Below are positions 34,702 through 43,233 of a stretch of 64,000 bases of DNA, one piece after another. This DNA comes from Herbiconiux sp. L3-i23 (lineage in GTDB: Bacteria; Actinomycetota; Actinomycetes; Actinomycetales; Microbacteriaceae). The notes under the pieces are model-generated. The model made no database searches, was not told the origin of the DNA, and saw only the letters and a program-made list of their open reading frames with translations. Positions within the stretch are counted from its first letter, which is position 1. Every line of letters begins with the position of its first letter. The DNA lies in contig NZ_AP025737.1 in the NCBI RefSeq assembly GCF_023734115.1, forward strand, positions 248,001 through 312,000, in the 5' to 3' direction. Both the position numbers and the translations under genes were made by a program.

Positions 34702-37140
34702 TCACCGAGGCGCGACGTCCGCCCCGGCGATCCGGCCGAGGTCTCGTCGAGTCGACGCCCCCGTCTTCAGGCGCGCGCTGTAGAGGTGCGACTCCACGGT
34801 GCGCACCGACAGGTACAGCTTCGCGGCGATCTCGCTGTTCGACAGCCCCGTTCCCGCCAGCCGGGCGACCTCCCGCTCGCGCTCACTGAGGCTTTCGCGG
34901 CTGTCCCCGGCCCCGCGGCCCGCCGACCGCGCATCCCCGCCGGCCTCCACGATCTGCTGGGCCAGCAGGGTGAGCCCCCGCTGCTCCGCGGTCCACCGGT
35001 CACGGCTCAGCGCCCGGGAGTCACGGGCGACCCAGTCGCGGGCGATGTCTGCCATGCCCCGGATCGCGTCGAGGCTCACCTGTGAGGTCGCCTCGGTGAG
35101 CAGCTCGAGCAGCCGGTCGTCGCGGGCGCCGTTGCGGATCGCCTCGTACACCATGACGACCGTGAACACCGGAGACATGGTCGCCTCGCGCAGCGCCTCG
35201 GCCACCAGCAGCTCGGTCGCGCCCTCCACATTGCCGCGGATGGCGAGCAGGTCGGCCCGGGCCTGGAGGAGCGCGTACTCCTCCCACGGCGACCGGGCCC
35301 TCCGCTCGGCCTCGATGCGACCGATGAGCAACGCGGCCAGAGCGTCATCGCCCAGTCGCACCGCGCTTCGAGACCACATCGCCAGCAGCCAGGGGCGGCT
35401 GAGCGGGGAAGCGCTCGCGTAGTCGCTCTCGGTGGCGCGTTCGAACTCGGCGGCGGCGAGGGCGAAGTCGCCCCGCCCGAAGGCCAGCATTCCGCGCGGC
35501 CCCGCGAGCAGCGGCAGCTGCGCCGCGAACCCGTGGGACAGCGTCCACTCGGTCATGTAGTCGAGACCGTCGTCGAGCTTGTCCCAGCCCATGCCCGCGA
35601 GGACGAGCGCAACCGAGCCGTGGATGGTGAAATGCACCAACGCCTCGTTCGTCGACGCGATCTCGTGCGGGGGAGCGACCCTCATCAGGTGGGGCCCGAG
35701 GGCGGCGAACTGCACGAGGGTGTCGCGGAGGGCGTCGGCGTCGCCGAGGGCGGCATTGGCGAGCGCCAACGGCCCGTAGGCGTTGACCTTCTCGAGCTGA
35801 TCGTCGGAGTGCTCGAGGATCGACGATGCGCGCTCCTTCACCTGAACCCACTGCATCGCGCCGATCAGCTCGGCGAACTCGGCGGAGAGGAACGCGTCGC
35901 CGTCCTTCCCGAGGAGGGCGGCGCGCGCACGGTCGACCTCGTGTTGGGCTCCGTGAGCGTCGACCTTCTGCGCGGCGATGGCGAAGTCGAAGGAGCGCTC
36001 CAGTCGGCCGCGGGCGAGGCATTCCCGCGCCGCGGTCACGAACATGGGTCCGAGCAGATCGGCCGCGACGTCGCGCCTCAATGGCGGGTTGTTCAGCACC
36101 TCGCCGGCCGCGAACAGCGACTCCGCGGCGTCGAGCACGAATCCCGCCTGCAGGTCGTCGAGGATTCCGGCCACCAGCCTCTGCCGGTCGGCGTCGATAC
36201 CGAGCGCGAGCACCCGCTCGGCCTCGATCCGCCGGACGGTGACCCGCTTCACGAACGTGTCGACCTGGGCGAGGTCCCGCGTGAGCAGCTCGGTGACCAG
36301 CTCCACCGGGACCCGCCGTCGAAGCCGCGACTCGCTGATACCGTCGAGCACCGCCACGCTGACCAGCGCTCGCTGCAACTCGACGGAGAGGTCGCGAAGG
36401 CGGGGCTCGACCAGGTCGAGCGCGCGGGACACGGGCGCGGGGTTCGGGGGGAACAGTGCCGAGACCCGCAACGGCGCGTCCGCCAGGTCGACCATGATCC
36501 GGGTGAGCTCTTTGAGCAGCACGGGCAGCGAGCCGCTGTCGCGCATGACCATGGCCCGCGATTCCCCGTTGAGCGCCCGCCCCGCGGAGGCGCTGGTGAT
36601 GACCTCAGCGGCCGCCTCCCGAGGCAGAGGGCCGAGGTCGACGCGGATGGCGTACCCCTCGAGCCAGAGCCCGACCAGGTCGCAGATCGCCGCCAGGTCG
36701 CGGCGCAGCGGCCCGCCCTCGGACCGGATCATCGCCATCGCGGTCACCCGACCGGCCTTCACATTCTCGGAGAGCCATCGGCACGCCTCGTCGTCGAGGC
36801 TTCCGGCGGCGTCGAGGACGACGATCGGGGGACGGAGATGCTTGACGCCCTCGACCGCCTGACGGAGATCGCCGAGGGTGCGGACCACCCGAACCGGCTG
36901 GTCCCGTCCGAGGAACGCGGTGTTACGGGCGAGCAGAGCGATCACCTCGCCACCTTGCGCGACGAGCCGCTCGAGCACGGACCACGTGAAGCGGGAGAGG
37001 CCCGAACCCCAGGGCCCGACGAGCAGCACGGATTTCCCGGCCCACACCGCGGAGACCGCGGAGTCGAACTCGCGCGAGCGCCCTACCAGCTCGCCCGGAG
37101 GGGCGTCGGTGGAATTGGAAGTCGGAAGATTCATCGCCAT
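34702..37140 (-). CDS. Large LAL-type LuxR-family transcriptional regulator
   Basis: An 812-residue regulator: N-terminal AAA/STAND-like ATPase region (about 15-250), long helical middle section, and a C-terminal LuxR helix-turn-helix (about 750-805: LSEREREVARLAGTGLSNSE, then SVRTVESHLYSARLKTG). The P-loop is damaged: GPWGSGLS at residues 42-49 has leucine at position 48 where lysine is expected, so ATP hydrolysis is doubtful. It is divergent from the SipW-type export cluster with 269 bases between the starts, and repeats in that gap could be its binding sites. It probably controls that cluster and perhaps itself. The LuxR domain is certain; the target is inferred. Confidence 0.9.
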   Translation of the reverse strand: MAMNLPTSNSTDAPPGELVGRSREFDSAVSAVWAGKSVLLVGPWGSGLSRFTWSVLERLVAQGGEVIALLARNTAFLGRDQPVRVVRTLGDLRQAVEGVKHLRPPIVVLDAAGSLDDEACRWLSENVKAGRVTAMAMIRSEGGPLRRDLAAICDLVGLWLEGYAIRVDLGPLPREAAAEVITSASAGRALNGESRAMVMRDSGSLPVLLKELTRIMVDLADAPLRVSALFPPNPAPVSRALDLVEPRLRDLSVELQRALVSVAVLDGISESRLRRRVPVELVTELLTRDLAQVDTFVKRVTVRRIEAERVLALGIDADRQRLVAGILDDLQAGFVLDAAESLFAAGEVLNNPPLRRDVAADLLGPMFVTAARECLARGRLERSFDFAIAAQKVDAHGAQHEVDRARAALLGKDGDAFLSAEFAELIGAMQWVQVKERASSILEHSDDQLEKVNAYGPLALANAALGDADALRDTLVQFAALGPHLMRVAPPHEIASTNEALVHFTIHGSVALVLAGMGWDKLDDGLDYMTEWTLSHGFAAQLPLLAGPRGMLAFGRGDFALAAAEFERATESDYASASPLSRPWLLAMWSRSAVRLGDDALAALLIGRIEAERRARSPWEEYALLQARADLLAIRGNVEGATELLVAEALREATMSPVFTVVMVYEAIRNGARDDRLLELLTEATSQVSLDAIRGMADIARDWVARDSRALSRDRWTAEQRGLTLLAQQIVEAGGDARSAGRGAGDSRESLSEREREVARLAGTGLSNSEIAAKLYLSVRTVESHLYSARLKTGASTRRDLGRIAGADVAPR

Positions 37141-37211
37141 GTCTATTCCATGTGAACACGCGTCGTTCCGTCAGTTATGCAGGCGCTCTCTGATAGCGCC
37201 CTGATCGTTCC

Positions 37212-37263
37212 ACTGAGCGGCACTGGGAACTCCTACTGACCGCCACTGAATAGAACGGTCAGT
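37212..37263. promoter_or_regulatory. Repeated ACTGA-CG-CACTG motifs between the LAL regulator and the export cluster
   Basis: ACTGAGCGGCACTG (37212-37225) recurs 23 bases later as ACTGACCGCCACTG (37235-37248; 12 of 14 identical). The half-site ACTGACCG then appears inverted as CGGTCAGT at 37256-37263. About two helical turns separate the copies, as expected for a cooperative regulator. A -10-like TAGATT for the export genes follows at 37345-37350. Confidence 0.5.
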
Positions 37264-37409
37264 GCACTTCTCCGCCCCTACTGCCTTTCCGTCGCGCGCC
37301 GCTGAAGCCGATGAATCCTCTTCATTGGCGGGAGTCCGCCTGCCTAGATTCGGCAGACCGGATCGGCGCCGGGGATTGGAGCGCCGGTGCGGCCGACTGG
37401 GGGGTCACC

Positions 37410-38123
37410 ATGCACAACGCTGCCGATAGCGCGGTAAGAAAACGTCGTTCCGCTGTGTCCAAGCGGGGCAAGGCCATCGCTCTCGCCGTCCTTTCGGGTG
37501 GGGCGGTCATCGGACTCGGGCTCACCGTGACGCTCGCGTCGTGGTCCGATTCGGAGTGGGTCTACGCCGGAGACGGTCTCGGCGGTCCCGGACTCGCGAC
37601 CTCGCGCTTCGAGGTGCAGCAGAACACGTCCTCGCCGTACAGCGACGTGACCGCGAACTGGGCCGACCGCGAGACGAACCCGGGTGGCTCGCTCGTCTTC
37701 AGTCCCGGGGCGCTCGCGCTGTCGCCCGGCGTTCCCGTCTACGCTCCCGTCTCGATCCGCACGACGGCCGATTCCATCGCCGGGTCGGTGTCGCTCGAGC
37801 GCGCCGTCGCCGCGACCGGCGTCACGATCACGGACGACGGAACGCTGTGGAACGCCGTCTCCGTGCGCGTCGCCGCGAGTCAGACGAACACCACCTGTGC
37901 GGCGACCAGCTTCACCACGCCGGCGAACGTCGTCGCGACCGGCACGCTCAACACGGCGGCGATCGCACCGGCGAACGCGCTCACCCTGAACGCGGCGTCC
38001 GGCAACGTGTGGCACTTCTGCTTCGAGGTCAGCATCCCGACCTCGGGCCTGGTGGGCGACGGCAGCAACCTGCAGGGCAAGTCCATCGCGCCGGCTTGGA
38101 AGTTCGCCTCGGTCTCGAGCTGA
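37410..38123 (+). CDS. SipW-type exported protein (alternate-signal family)
   Basis: A 237-residue secreted protein. A basic N-terminus (VRKRRSAVSKRGKA) precedes a hydrophobic segment ending LGLTVTLASWSDSEWVYAG, which matches the actinobacterial SipW-dependent signal (TasA-like; alternate signal-mediated exported proteins). The mature part is Thr/Ser/Ala-rich and beta-prone with one cysteine pair (TTCAATS and WHFCFEV) that may form a disulfide. ATG 37410 is chosen: the earlier in-frame ATG at 37311 precedes the likely -10 box, and GGGGGG lies near 37410. It is followed after 4 bases by the SipW-like peptidase gene. It may be the main structural product, by analogy to TasA. Confidence 0.8.
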   Translation: MHNAADSAVRKRRSAVSKRGKAIALAVLSGGAVIGLGLTVTLASWSDSEWVYAGDGLGGPGLATSRFEVQQNTSSPYSDVTANWADRETNPGGSLVFSPGALALSPGVPVYAPVSIRTTADSIAGSVSLERAVAATGVTITDDGTLWNAVSVRVAASQTNTTCAATSFTTPANVVATGTLNTAAIAPANALTLNAASGNVWHFCFEVSIPTSGLVGDGSNLQGKSIAPAWKFASVSS

Positions 38124-38127
38124 GCGC

Positions 38128-38673
38128 ATGCATCGCAAGGAACGGGGGTTCTCCCTCCCGGAGACGCTTCTCGCTCTCACCGCATGCATCGGGCTGTTGA
38201 GCCTGCTCTGGCTCGTCTCATCGACTTCGCTCGGGTTGACGCTCGTCTCGTTCAAAACGGGGTCGATGTCGCCGACGATGCCGACGGACACGGTGGCCCT
38301 CACGGTGCCCACGCCGGCCGGCGAGATCGAAGTCGGCGACGTGATCACGGTCCAGCGCGCCGGCGAGCTTCCGATCACGCACCGCGTCACGGCGATCGAG
38401 TCGGGAACGGATTCCGCCGAGAGGCTGCTCACATTGCGCGGTGACGCCAACGACGACGACGACGCGCTGCCCTACGAGGTTTCGGAAGCGGGGCGCGTGG
38501 TCGCGTGGATTCCCGGGGCGGCCCCGTTGATGTCCCTCATGACCCAGCCGTCGGCGCTCGGTCTCCTCGTGATCGTCGTCGGTGCGCTACTCATCTGGGC
38601 GCTGTTCCCCGAGAAGGGGGCGTACACGAGCACAGCCCGCACCGGCAGAGCCGCTCACCGGAGGACCGCGTGA
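38128..38673 (+). CDS. sipW: SipW-like type I signal peptidase
   Basis: A 181-residue membrane-bound signal peptidase of the ER/SipW subtype. The catalytic serine is S46 in KTGSMSPTM; the general base is H85 in ITHRV instead of the lysine of ordinary bacterial LepB. A RGDAND box and a C-terminal membrane helix (about 138-157) complete the domain. The first helix is unusual: KERGFSLPETLLAL has the G-F-S-L-x-E form of a type IV prepilin cleavage site. It should cleave the alternate signals of the flanking exported proteins. The gene sits between them with a GTGA overlap downstream. Confidence 0.88.
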   Translation: MHRKERGFSLPETLLALTACIGLLSLLWLVSSTSLGLTLVSFKTGSMSPTMPTDTVALTVPTPAGEIEVGDVITVQRAGELPITHRVTAIESGTDSAERLLTLRGDANDDDDALPYEVSEAGRVVAWIPGAAPLMSLMTQPSALGLLVIVVGALLIWALFPEKGAYTSTARTGRAAHRRTA

Positions 38674-39419
38674 CGACCCGCCTGCGGGCTCTCGCGGTCC
38701 TGCTGCCGGCGATCGCGTTGCTCGTGCTCGGGTCGATGTCGCTGGCGGAGCGGGCCTTCGCGGCCTGGTACTCCGACGATGAGACGGGCCCGGACGGCCG
38801 ACTCGTGCTCGAGACCGACCGCGATCCGTCGACCCTTCTGGTGCTGCGCGCCGACCGTCCCGTCTACTGGATGGTCGCCGCCGGCCTCGAGGACCACGAG
38901 TCGGGCACCCTCAGCCTCGCGATGGCGAAGAGCGGGCCGCTCGCCGTGCTGCCCGCAGGTCTCCGGCTCGCGGTCGACCTCTGCTCGTCGGCATGGGAGG
39001 GGGCGGTGTCGCCGACCTGCCCCGGTGGCGCCCGGCACATCCTCGACGCCACCCCGGCCGACGACTTCACGGTCATCTCGCCCGAGTGGCAGCTGGGGCC
39101 GATCGAGGGCGGCGACCGCCAGTACCTCCTCGTCACCCTCGCGCTGCCGCCGGAGGCTGCCGCCGATCCCGCGATCGACCAGGGGAGGGGAACGCTCGGC
39201 CTCCGCCTCACCGCGCGATCGATCGACCCCGTTCCCGGTGGCGGTGACGGCGGAGAAGGCGGCGGCGCGGCGTCCGACGGCGCGGGCTCTCTTGGCGCCC
39301 CGGGCCGTCTCGCGGTCACGGGATCCGAGGTCGTCGCACTCGTCGCGGCGGCCGTCGGCCTCGTCGGCGTCGGCGTCGGGGCGCTCATGCTACGGCGCGA
39401 GGGGAGCAGCCCTCGATGA
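38670..39419 (+). CDS. LAXTG-anchored surface protein of the SipW cluster
   Basis: A 249-residue exported protein. After the signal segment (ALAVLLPAIALLVLGSMSL) comes AFAAWYSDDETGPDG, resembling the SipW-type motif of its neighbours. The middle is a compact domain with one cysteine pair (DLCSSAW, PTCPGG). A Gly/Ala-rich spacer leads to a sortase signal: LAVTG (residues 214-218), a hydrophobic helix and the RRE tail. LAXTG is the class E sortase motif of actinobacteria. It starts at GTG overlapping the sipW stop (GTGA). Probably a wall anchor or adaptor for the exported proteins; function inferred. Confidence 0.8.
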   Translation: MTTRLRALAVLLPAIALLVLGSMSLAERAFAAWYSDDETGPDGRLVLETDRDPSTLLVLRADRPVYWMVAAGLEDHESGTLSLAMAKSGPLAVLPAGLRLAVDLCSSAWEGAVSPTCPGGARHILDATPADDFTVISPEWQLGPIEGGDRQYLLVTLALPPEAAADPAIDQGRGTLGLRLTARSIDPVPGGGDGGEGGGAASDGAGSLGAPGRLAVTGSEVVALVAAAVGLVGVGVGALMLRREGSSPR

Positions 39420-41149
39420 GGTTCAGGCCAGTGATGGTCGCGATCGTCACCGTCGTCGCCGTGCTCACCGGCGTCGTCGGTGCTCCCGGCGTGCAGCAGA
39501 GCCTCGCTGCCTGGAACGACGCCGAGTTCGTCCGCGCGTCGCTCCGCACCCTCGACTGCACCAGCCCGTCGATCTTCCGAAGCACGGCGAATGCACGCTT
39601 GGTGAGCGGCACCGCGTTCGCCGCCGCCCCCGACGATGCCGCCGCGAATTCGGTGACGGCGACCGCCGTCGGCGCCGGCACCACGGTCGACCGATCGAAC
39701 GCGGTCGCCGTGGGCGGCGGCTATCGCAGCGTCGTCGACACGGCGGCCCTCGCCGCGAACGCGACCTACTCGATTCCGACGACCGTCGCGCTGCCGACGA
39801 CCACGCCGACGCCCGCCGGATGGGTGTCCGCCACTGGGAACGGCAGGCAGGGCGCGACGAGCGGCATCCTCACCGCGTCCGGCGCCGTCGACAGCGCCGG
39901 CGTCGCGTCCGCGCCGTCGAGATGGACGTCCGTGCACCTCGCCTCCATCGTCGCGCAGGCGACGGGAGCGCCGCTCAGCACGGCCGCACCCGGAATCACC
40001 GCGCTCGAGCTGCGCACCGGCGGCTTCGCGTCGGCCGCCTCCATCGATGCGTGCGCGGCCCGGTGGACGGCGACCACGAACTCGCTGCTGCGCAGCTATC
40101 AGGTCGGAGCGATGCGGTACGAGCTCGCCTCGCCGTCCGTGCAGTCGCTCGTCGACACGGCGCGCACCGCGCGGACTTCGCTGGTCAACAGCGTGCAGGG
40201 CATCGCGAACAACACCACGCTGTCGTCGAACATCAGCTCCGGCGTCACCGCCCTGCTCGCGGGCCTGCTCGGTCTGCTCGGCCTCGGTACGGCGAGCTCC
40301 ACGGTCAGCGCGACGCTCGCCACCAGCGAGCTGGCCGCTCTCGATGCCCTCCTCGTCGGGACCGCGTCCGACAGCACCGGCCTCGTGACGATCGACTTCG
40401 CCACGGGAACGGTGTCGATCGACGCGGCGAAACTCCAGGGGGCCTTGAACGGGCGAGACCCGAACTCGCCGCTCGTGTTCACCCCCGCGCAATCCGCTGC
40501 GGTCGCCACCGCCATCTCGGGTGCCGTCGCCACCTGGTCGGCGAGCGTGGTGGCCGCACTGCAGCGGGCGGCGGGAGCGGTGCGGGTCAGCTCGACGACC
40601 GTGATCGACCTGACCGCGACCGTCCTCGGCGCACAGCTCACGGTCGCGCGCATCGAGGCCAAGGTCATCGACACCCCGATCGCGTCGATGGCGGCGAGCC
40701 AGGCGACCGTCACGACGACGGTGCTGCCCGCGGCGGGTCTGCTGACCGGCGTGGTGTCCGCGCTCGTCGGCGGGCTGGTGTCCGGGCTCGTCAGCGGTGT
40801 CGGCACCGTCGTCGCCCAGCTGGTCGCCGCGTTGCTCGCTCCGACCTACAACACCGTCGTGCCGCAGGCCGCGACGATCGCGACGACGCTCGGCACCCAG
40901 GTCGGCGGGGCGATGACCACGGTCTTCGGTCCGAGCGGCATCGCGCTGCTCAGTCTCAACGCGCAGAACCAGCCGAAGACCGGGACCAATCCCGTCCCCG
41001 CCTCCCTCGCTGCGCTGCCCGCCGGACGCTACGACGTGGGCGCGGTGCGCGTCGAGATCCGGCCGCGGACCGGCGCCGTCTCCTCCGCCGTCGGACGCTG
41101 GCTCATGCTCGGCTCCTCGAGCGTCGGTCCGGCGACCCTGTTGAACTGA
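39416..41149 (+). CDS. Large exported Ala/Thr/Ser-rich protein of the SipW cluster
   Basis: A 577-residue secreted protein with a signal segment (VAIVTVVAVLTGVVGAPGV) followed by SLAAWNDAEFVRASL, again the tryptophan/acidic motif. It resembles proteins annotated as choice-of-anchor G, from memory of that family. The body is low-complexity, rich in Ala, Thr, Val and Ser, with amphipathic stretches around residues 255-300 and a long hydrophobic stretch near 440-490 (GLLTGVVSALVGGLVSGLVS) that could associate with membrane or self-assemble. One cysteine follows the signal (LDCTS), another at DACAARW. No sortase motif. Start overlaps the previous stop (ATGA). Confidence 0.75.
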   Translation: MRFRPVMVAIVTVVAVLTGVVGAPGVQQSLAAWNDAEFVRASLRTLDCTSPSIFRSTANARLVSGTAFAAAPDDAAANSVTATAVGAGTTVDRSNAVAVGGGYRSVVDTAALAANATYSIPTTVALPTTTPTPAGWVSATGNGRQGATSGILTASGAVDSAGVASAPSRWTSVHLASIVAQATGAPLSTAAPGITALELRTGGFASAASIDACAARWTATTNSLLRSYQVGAMRYELASPSVQSLVDTARTARTSLVNSVQGIANNTTLSSNISSGVTALLAGLLGLLGLGTASSTVSATLATSELAALDALLVGTASDSTGLVTIDFATGTVSIDAAKLQGALNGRDPNSPLVFTPAQSAAVATAISGAVATWSASVVAALQRAAGAVRVSSTTVIDLTATVLGAQLTVARIEAKVIDTPIASMAASQATVTTTVLPAAGLLTGVVSALVGGLVSGLVSGVGTVVAQLVAALLAPTYNTVVPQAATIATTLGTQVGGAMTTVFGPSGIALLSLNAQNQPKTGTNPVPASLAALPAGRYDVGAVRVEIRPRTGAVSSAVGRWLMLGSSSVGPATLLN

Positions 41150-41190
41150 GCGGAGTCGATCCGCACGGCCTGCGTGTCGGTCCCGACGAT

Positions 41191-41196
41191 TACCCT
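41191..41196 (+). promoter_or_regulatory. -10 element TACCCT for leaderless dnaX
   Basis: TACCCT ends 6 bases before the GTG start of dnaX at 41203; no ribosome-binding site lies between. Confidence 0.45.
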
Positions 41197-41202
41197 TGGA
41201 AG

Positions 41203-43227
41203 GTGGTCACCGCTCTCTACCGCCGCTACCGGCCCGAGTCCTTCGGCGAACTCATCGGGCAGGCCCAGGTGACCGATCCGCTGCGCACCGCGCTGCGCAC
41301 CGACCGGGTCAACCACGCCTACCTGTTCAGCGGGCCCCGCGGCTGCGGCAAGACCACATCCGCCCGCATCCTCGCCCGCTGCCTGAACTGCGCCGAGGGT
41401 CCCACCGACACTCCGTGCGGCACCTGCGACAGCTGCGTCGAGCTCGGTCGTGGCGGAGGCGGATCGCTCGACGTCGTCGAGATCGACGCGGCGAGCCACA
41501 ACGGCGTCGACGACGCCCGTGACCTGCGCGAGCGCGCCGTGTTCGCTCCGGCTCGCGACCGCTACAAGATCTTCATCCTCGACGAGGCGCACATGGTCAC
41601 CCCTCAGGGGTTCAACGCGCTGCTCAAGATCGTCGAAGAACCGCCCGAGCACGTCATGTTCATCTTCGCGACGACCGAGCCCGAGAAGGTCATCGGCACC
41701 ATCCGGTCGCGCACCCACCACTACCCGTTCCGGCTCGTGCCGCCCGCGCAGATGCTCGAGTACCTGGGCCAGCTCTGCGCCGCCGAGCAGGTCGCCGTCG
41801 AGCCCGGCGTGCTTCCGCTCGTCGTCCGGGCGGGAGGCGGATCCGTTCGCGACACCCTCTCCCTCCTCGATCAGCTCATCGCGGGATCCGAGGGCAGCAC
41901 GGTCGGCTACGAGCGGGCCGTCGCCCTGCTGGGCTACACCCATGGCGCCCTTCTCGACGAGATCGTCCTCGCACTCGGCCAGCGCGACGCCGCCGCCGCC
42001 TTCGGGGCCGTCGACCGCGTCGTCCAGACCGGCCAGGACCCCCGGCGCTTCGTCGAGGACCTCCTCGAGCGGCTCCGCGACCTCATCGTCGTCGGCGCGA
42101 CCGGCGCCGGCGCCGGGTCGGTGCTGCGTGGTGTCCCCGACGAGCAGATCGAGAACTACCGGGTGCAGGCCACCCACTTCGGCGCCGCCGAGCTCTCGCG
42201 CGCCGCCGATGTCGTCAACGACGCCCTGACCGAGATGACCGGGGCGACCTCACCCCGTCTCCACCTCGAGCTGATGATCGCCCGCACCCTCGTCCCCGCA
42301 TCCGACGCCAGCGGGGCACTCGCCCGAGTCGAGCGGCTCGAGCGCCGTGTCGGGGTCGAGAACGCGCCCGACCCCGCTCCCGCCTCCGCGTCGCGTGCGC
42401 CTGCCGCAGCCGCCATTGCGTCGGCGGCGCCTCCGGCCGGGCGCCAGGCGCCTCCTCTGGAGCAGCAGGCTCACGCCCGTACGCCGCAGGCCGCTCCCGC
42501 GGCGCCGCCCGCGCCCGCCGCTCCGGCGGTGTCCGCAACGCCCTCGTCCCCGCCGGCCGCGCGGCAGAACGCCCCGGTGTCCGAGCCGGGATGGGAGGTC
42601 CGGGTTCCCGGCGCCCCTGCCGCCGACCCCGACTGGGAGGTCCGCATCCCGGGCGGCGCGGCACCGGCCGCCCCCGCCGAGCCCCAGCCCGAGCCCGAGC
42701 CGTCGCAGCCGACTCCCGCGCGCGAACCCGAAGCGATCGCCCCCACGGCGAAGGAACCCGCGTCCGCGCCGCCTGAGCCCATCCGTGCGGAGCCGGAGTC
42801 CGCTCCCGCGGCCGACCCCGCGCCGCTCGCGCTCGAGCAGATCCGTGACGCCTGGCCCGAGATCATTGACGTCGTGAAGCGCAGCAGCATGAACGCGTGG
42901 ACCGTGGTGTTCACGGCTCAGCCGCTCATCCTCAACGGCGACGTCCTCACCCTCGGCTTCGTCAGCGAGGCCGACGTCACCAAGTTCCGTCAGCAGCAGA
43001 ACTCGGGACAGGGCATCAGCGAGGTGCTGCGCACGGCGATCCTCGAGGTGCTCGGCACGCGGGTGAAGTTCCTCGTGCGCGTCGACGCGCCCGCCCCGGC
43101 GCCGGAACCCGTTCACGACCCGGCCGCCGCCGACGAGTCGCGCCGGTACGGCGAGGCGGTGGTGCGCGAGATCCTCGGCGCCAACTTCATCGAGGAGACG
43201 CCCCTGCCTCCGAAGACCAGGGACTGA
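41203..43227 (+). CDS. dnaX: DNA polymerase III subunits gamma and tau
   Basis: A 674-residue clamp-loader ATPase. Residues 1-360 hold the conserved AAA+ module: RRYRPESFGELIGQ, Walker A GPRGCGKTT, a zinc module with CLNC and CGTCDSC, Walker B ILDEAHM and the sensor FIFATTEPEKV. A Pro/Ala-rich linker (about 375-540) leads to a C-terminal domain, as in tau. No obvious frameshift site for a separate gamma was seen. The GTG at 41203 fits the leaderless pattern and the family start VTALYRRYRP. It is followed by recR six bases later, an old conserved pair. Confidence 0.96.
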   Translation: MVTALYRRYRPESFGELIGQAQVTDPLRTALRTDRVNHAYLFSGPRGCGKTTSARILARCLNCAEGPTDTPCGTCDSCVELGRGGGGSLDVVEIDAASHNGVDDARDLRERAVFAPARDRYKIFILDEAHMVTPQGFNALLKIVEEPPEHVMFIFATTEPEKVIGTIRSRTHHYPFRLVPPAQMLEYLGQLCAAEQVAVEPGVLPLVVRAGGGSVRDTLSLLDQLIAGSEGSTVGYERAVALLGYTHGALLDEIVLALGQRDAAAAFGAVDRVVQTGQDPRRFVEDLLERLRDLIVVGATGAGAGSVLRGVPDEQIENYRVQATHFGAAELSRAADVVNDALTEMTGATSPRLHLELMIARTLVPASDASGALARVERLERRVGVENAPDPAPASASRAPAAAAIASAAPPAGRQAPPLEQQAHARTPQAAPAAPPAPAAPAVSATPSSPPAARQNAPVSEPGWEVRVPGAPAADPDWEVRIPGGAAPAAPAEPQPEPEPSQPTPAREPEAIAPTAKEPASAPPEPIRAEPESAPAADPAPLALEQIRDAWPEIIDVVKRSSMNAWTVVFTAQPLILNGDVLTLGFVSEADVTKFRQQQNSGQGISEVLRTAILEVLGTRVKFLVRVDAPAPAPEPVHDPAAADESRRYGEAVVREILGANFIEETPLPPKTRD

Positions 43228-43233
43228 CGCCGC

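Noticed and set aside
37311-37409. Upstream ATG at 37311 as start of the SipW-type exported protein
   Set aside because: It lies before the likely -10 box TAGATT at 37345 and would place 33 non-signal residues ahead of the basic N-terminus. ATG 37410 gives a normal alternate signal.
42370-42830. Pro/Ala-rich low-complexity stretch in dnaX as a possible frameshift or insertion
   Set aside because: Such linkers between the ATPase and tau-specific domains are normal in actinobacterial DnaX, and the frame is intact.
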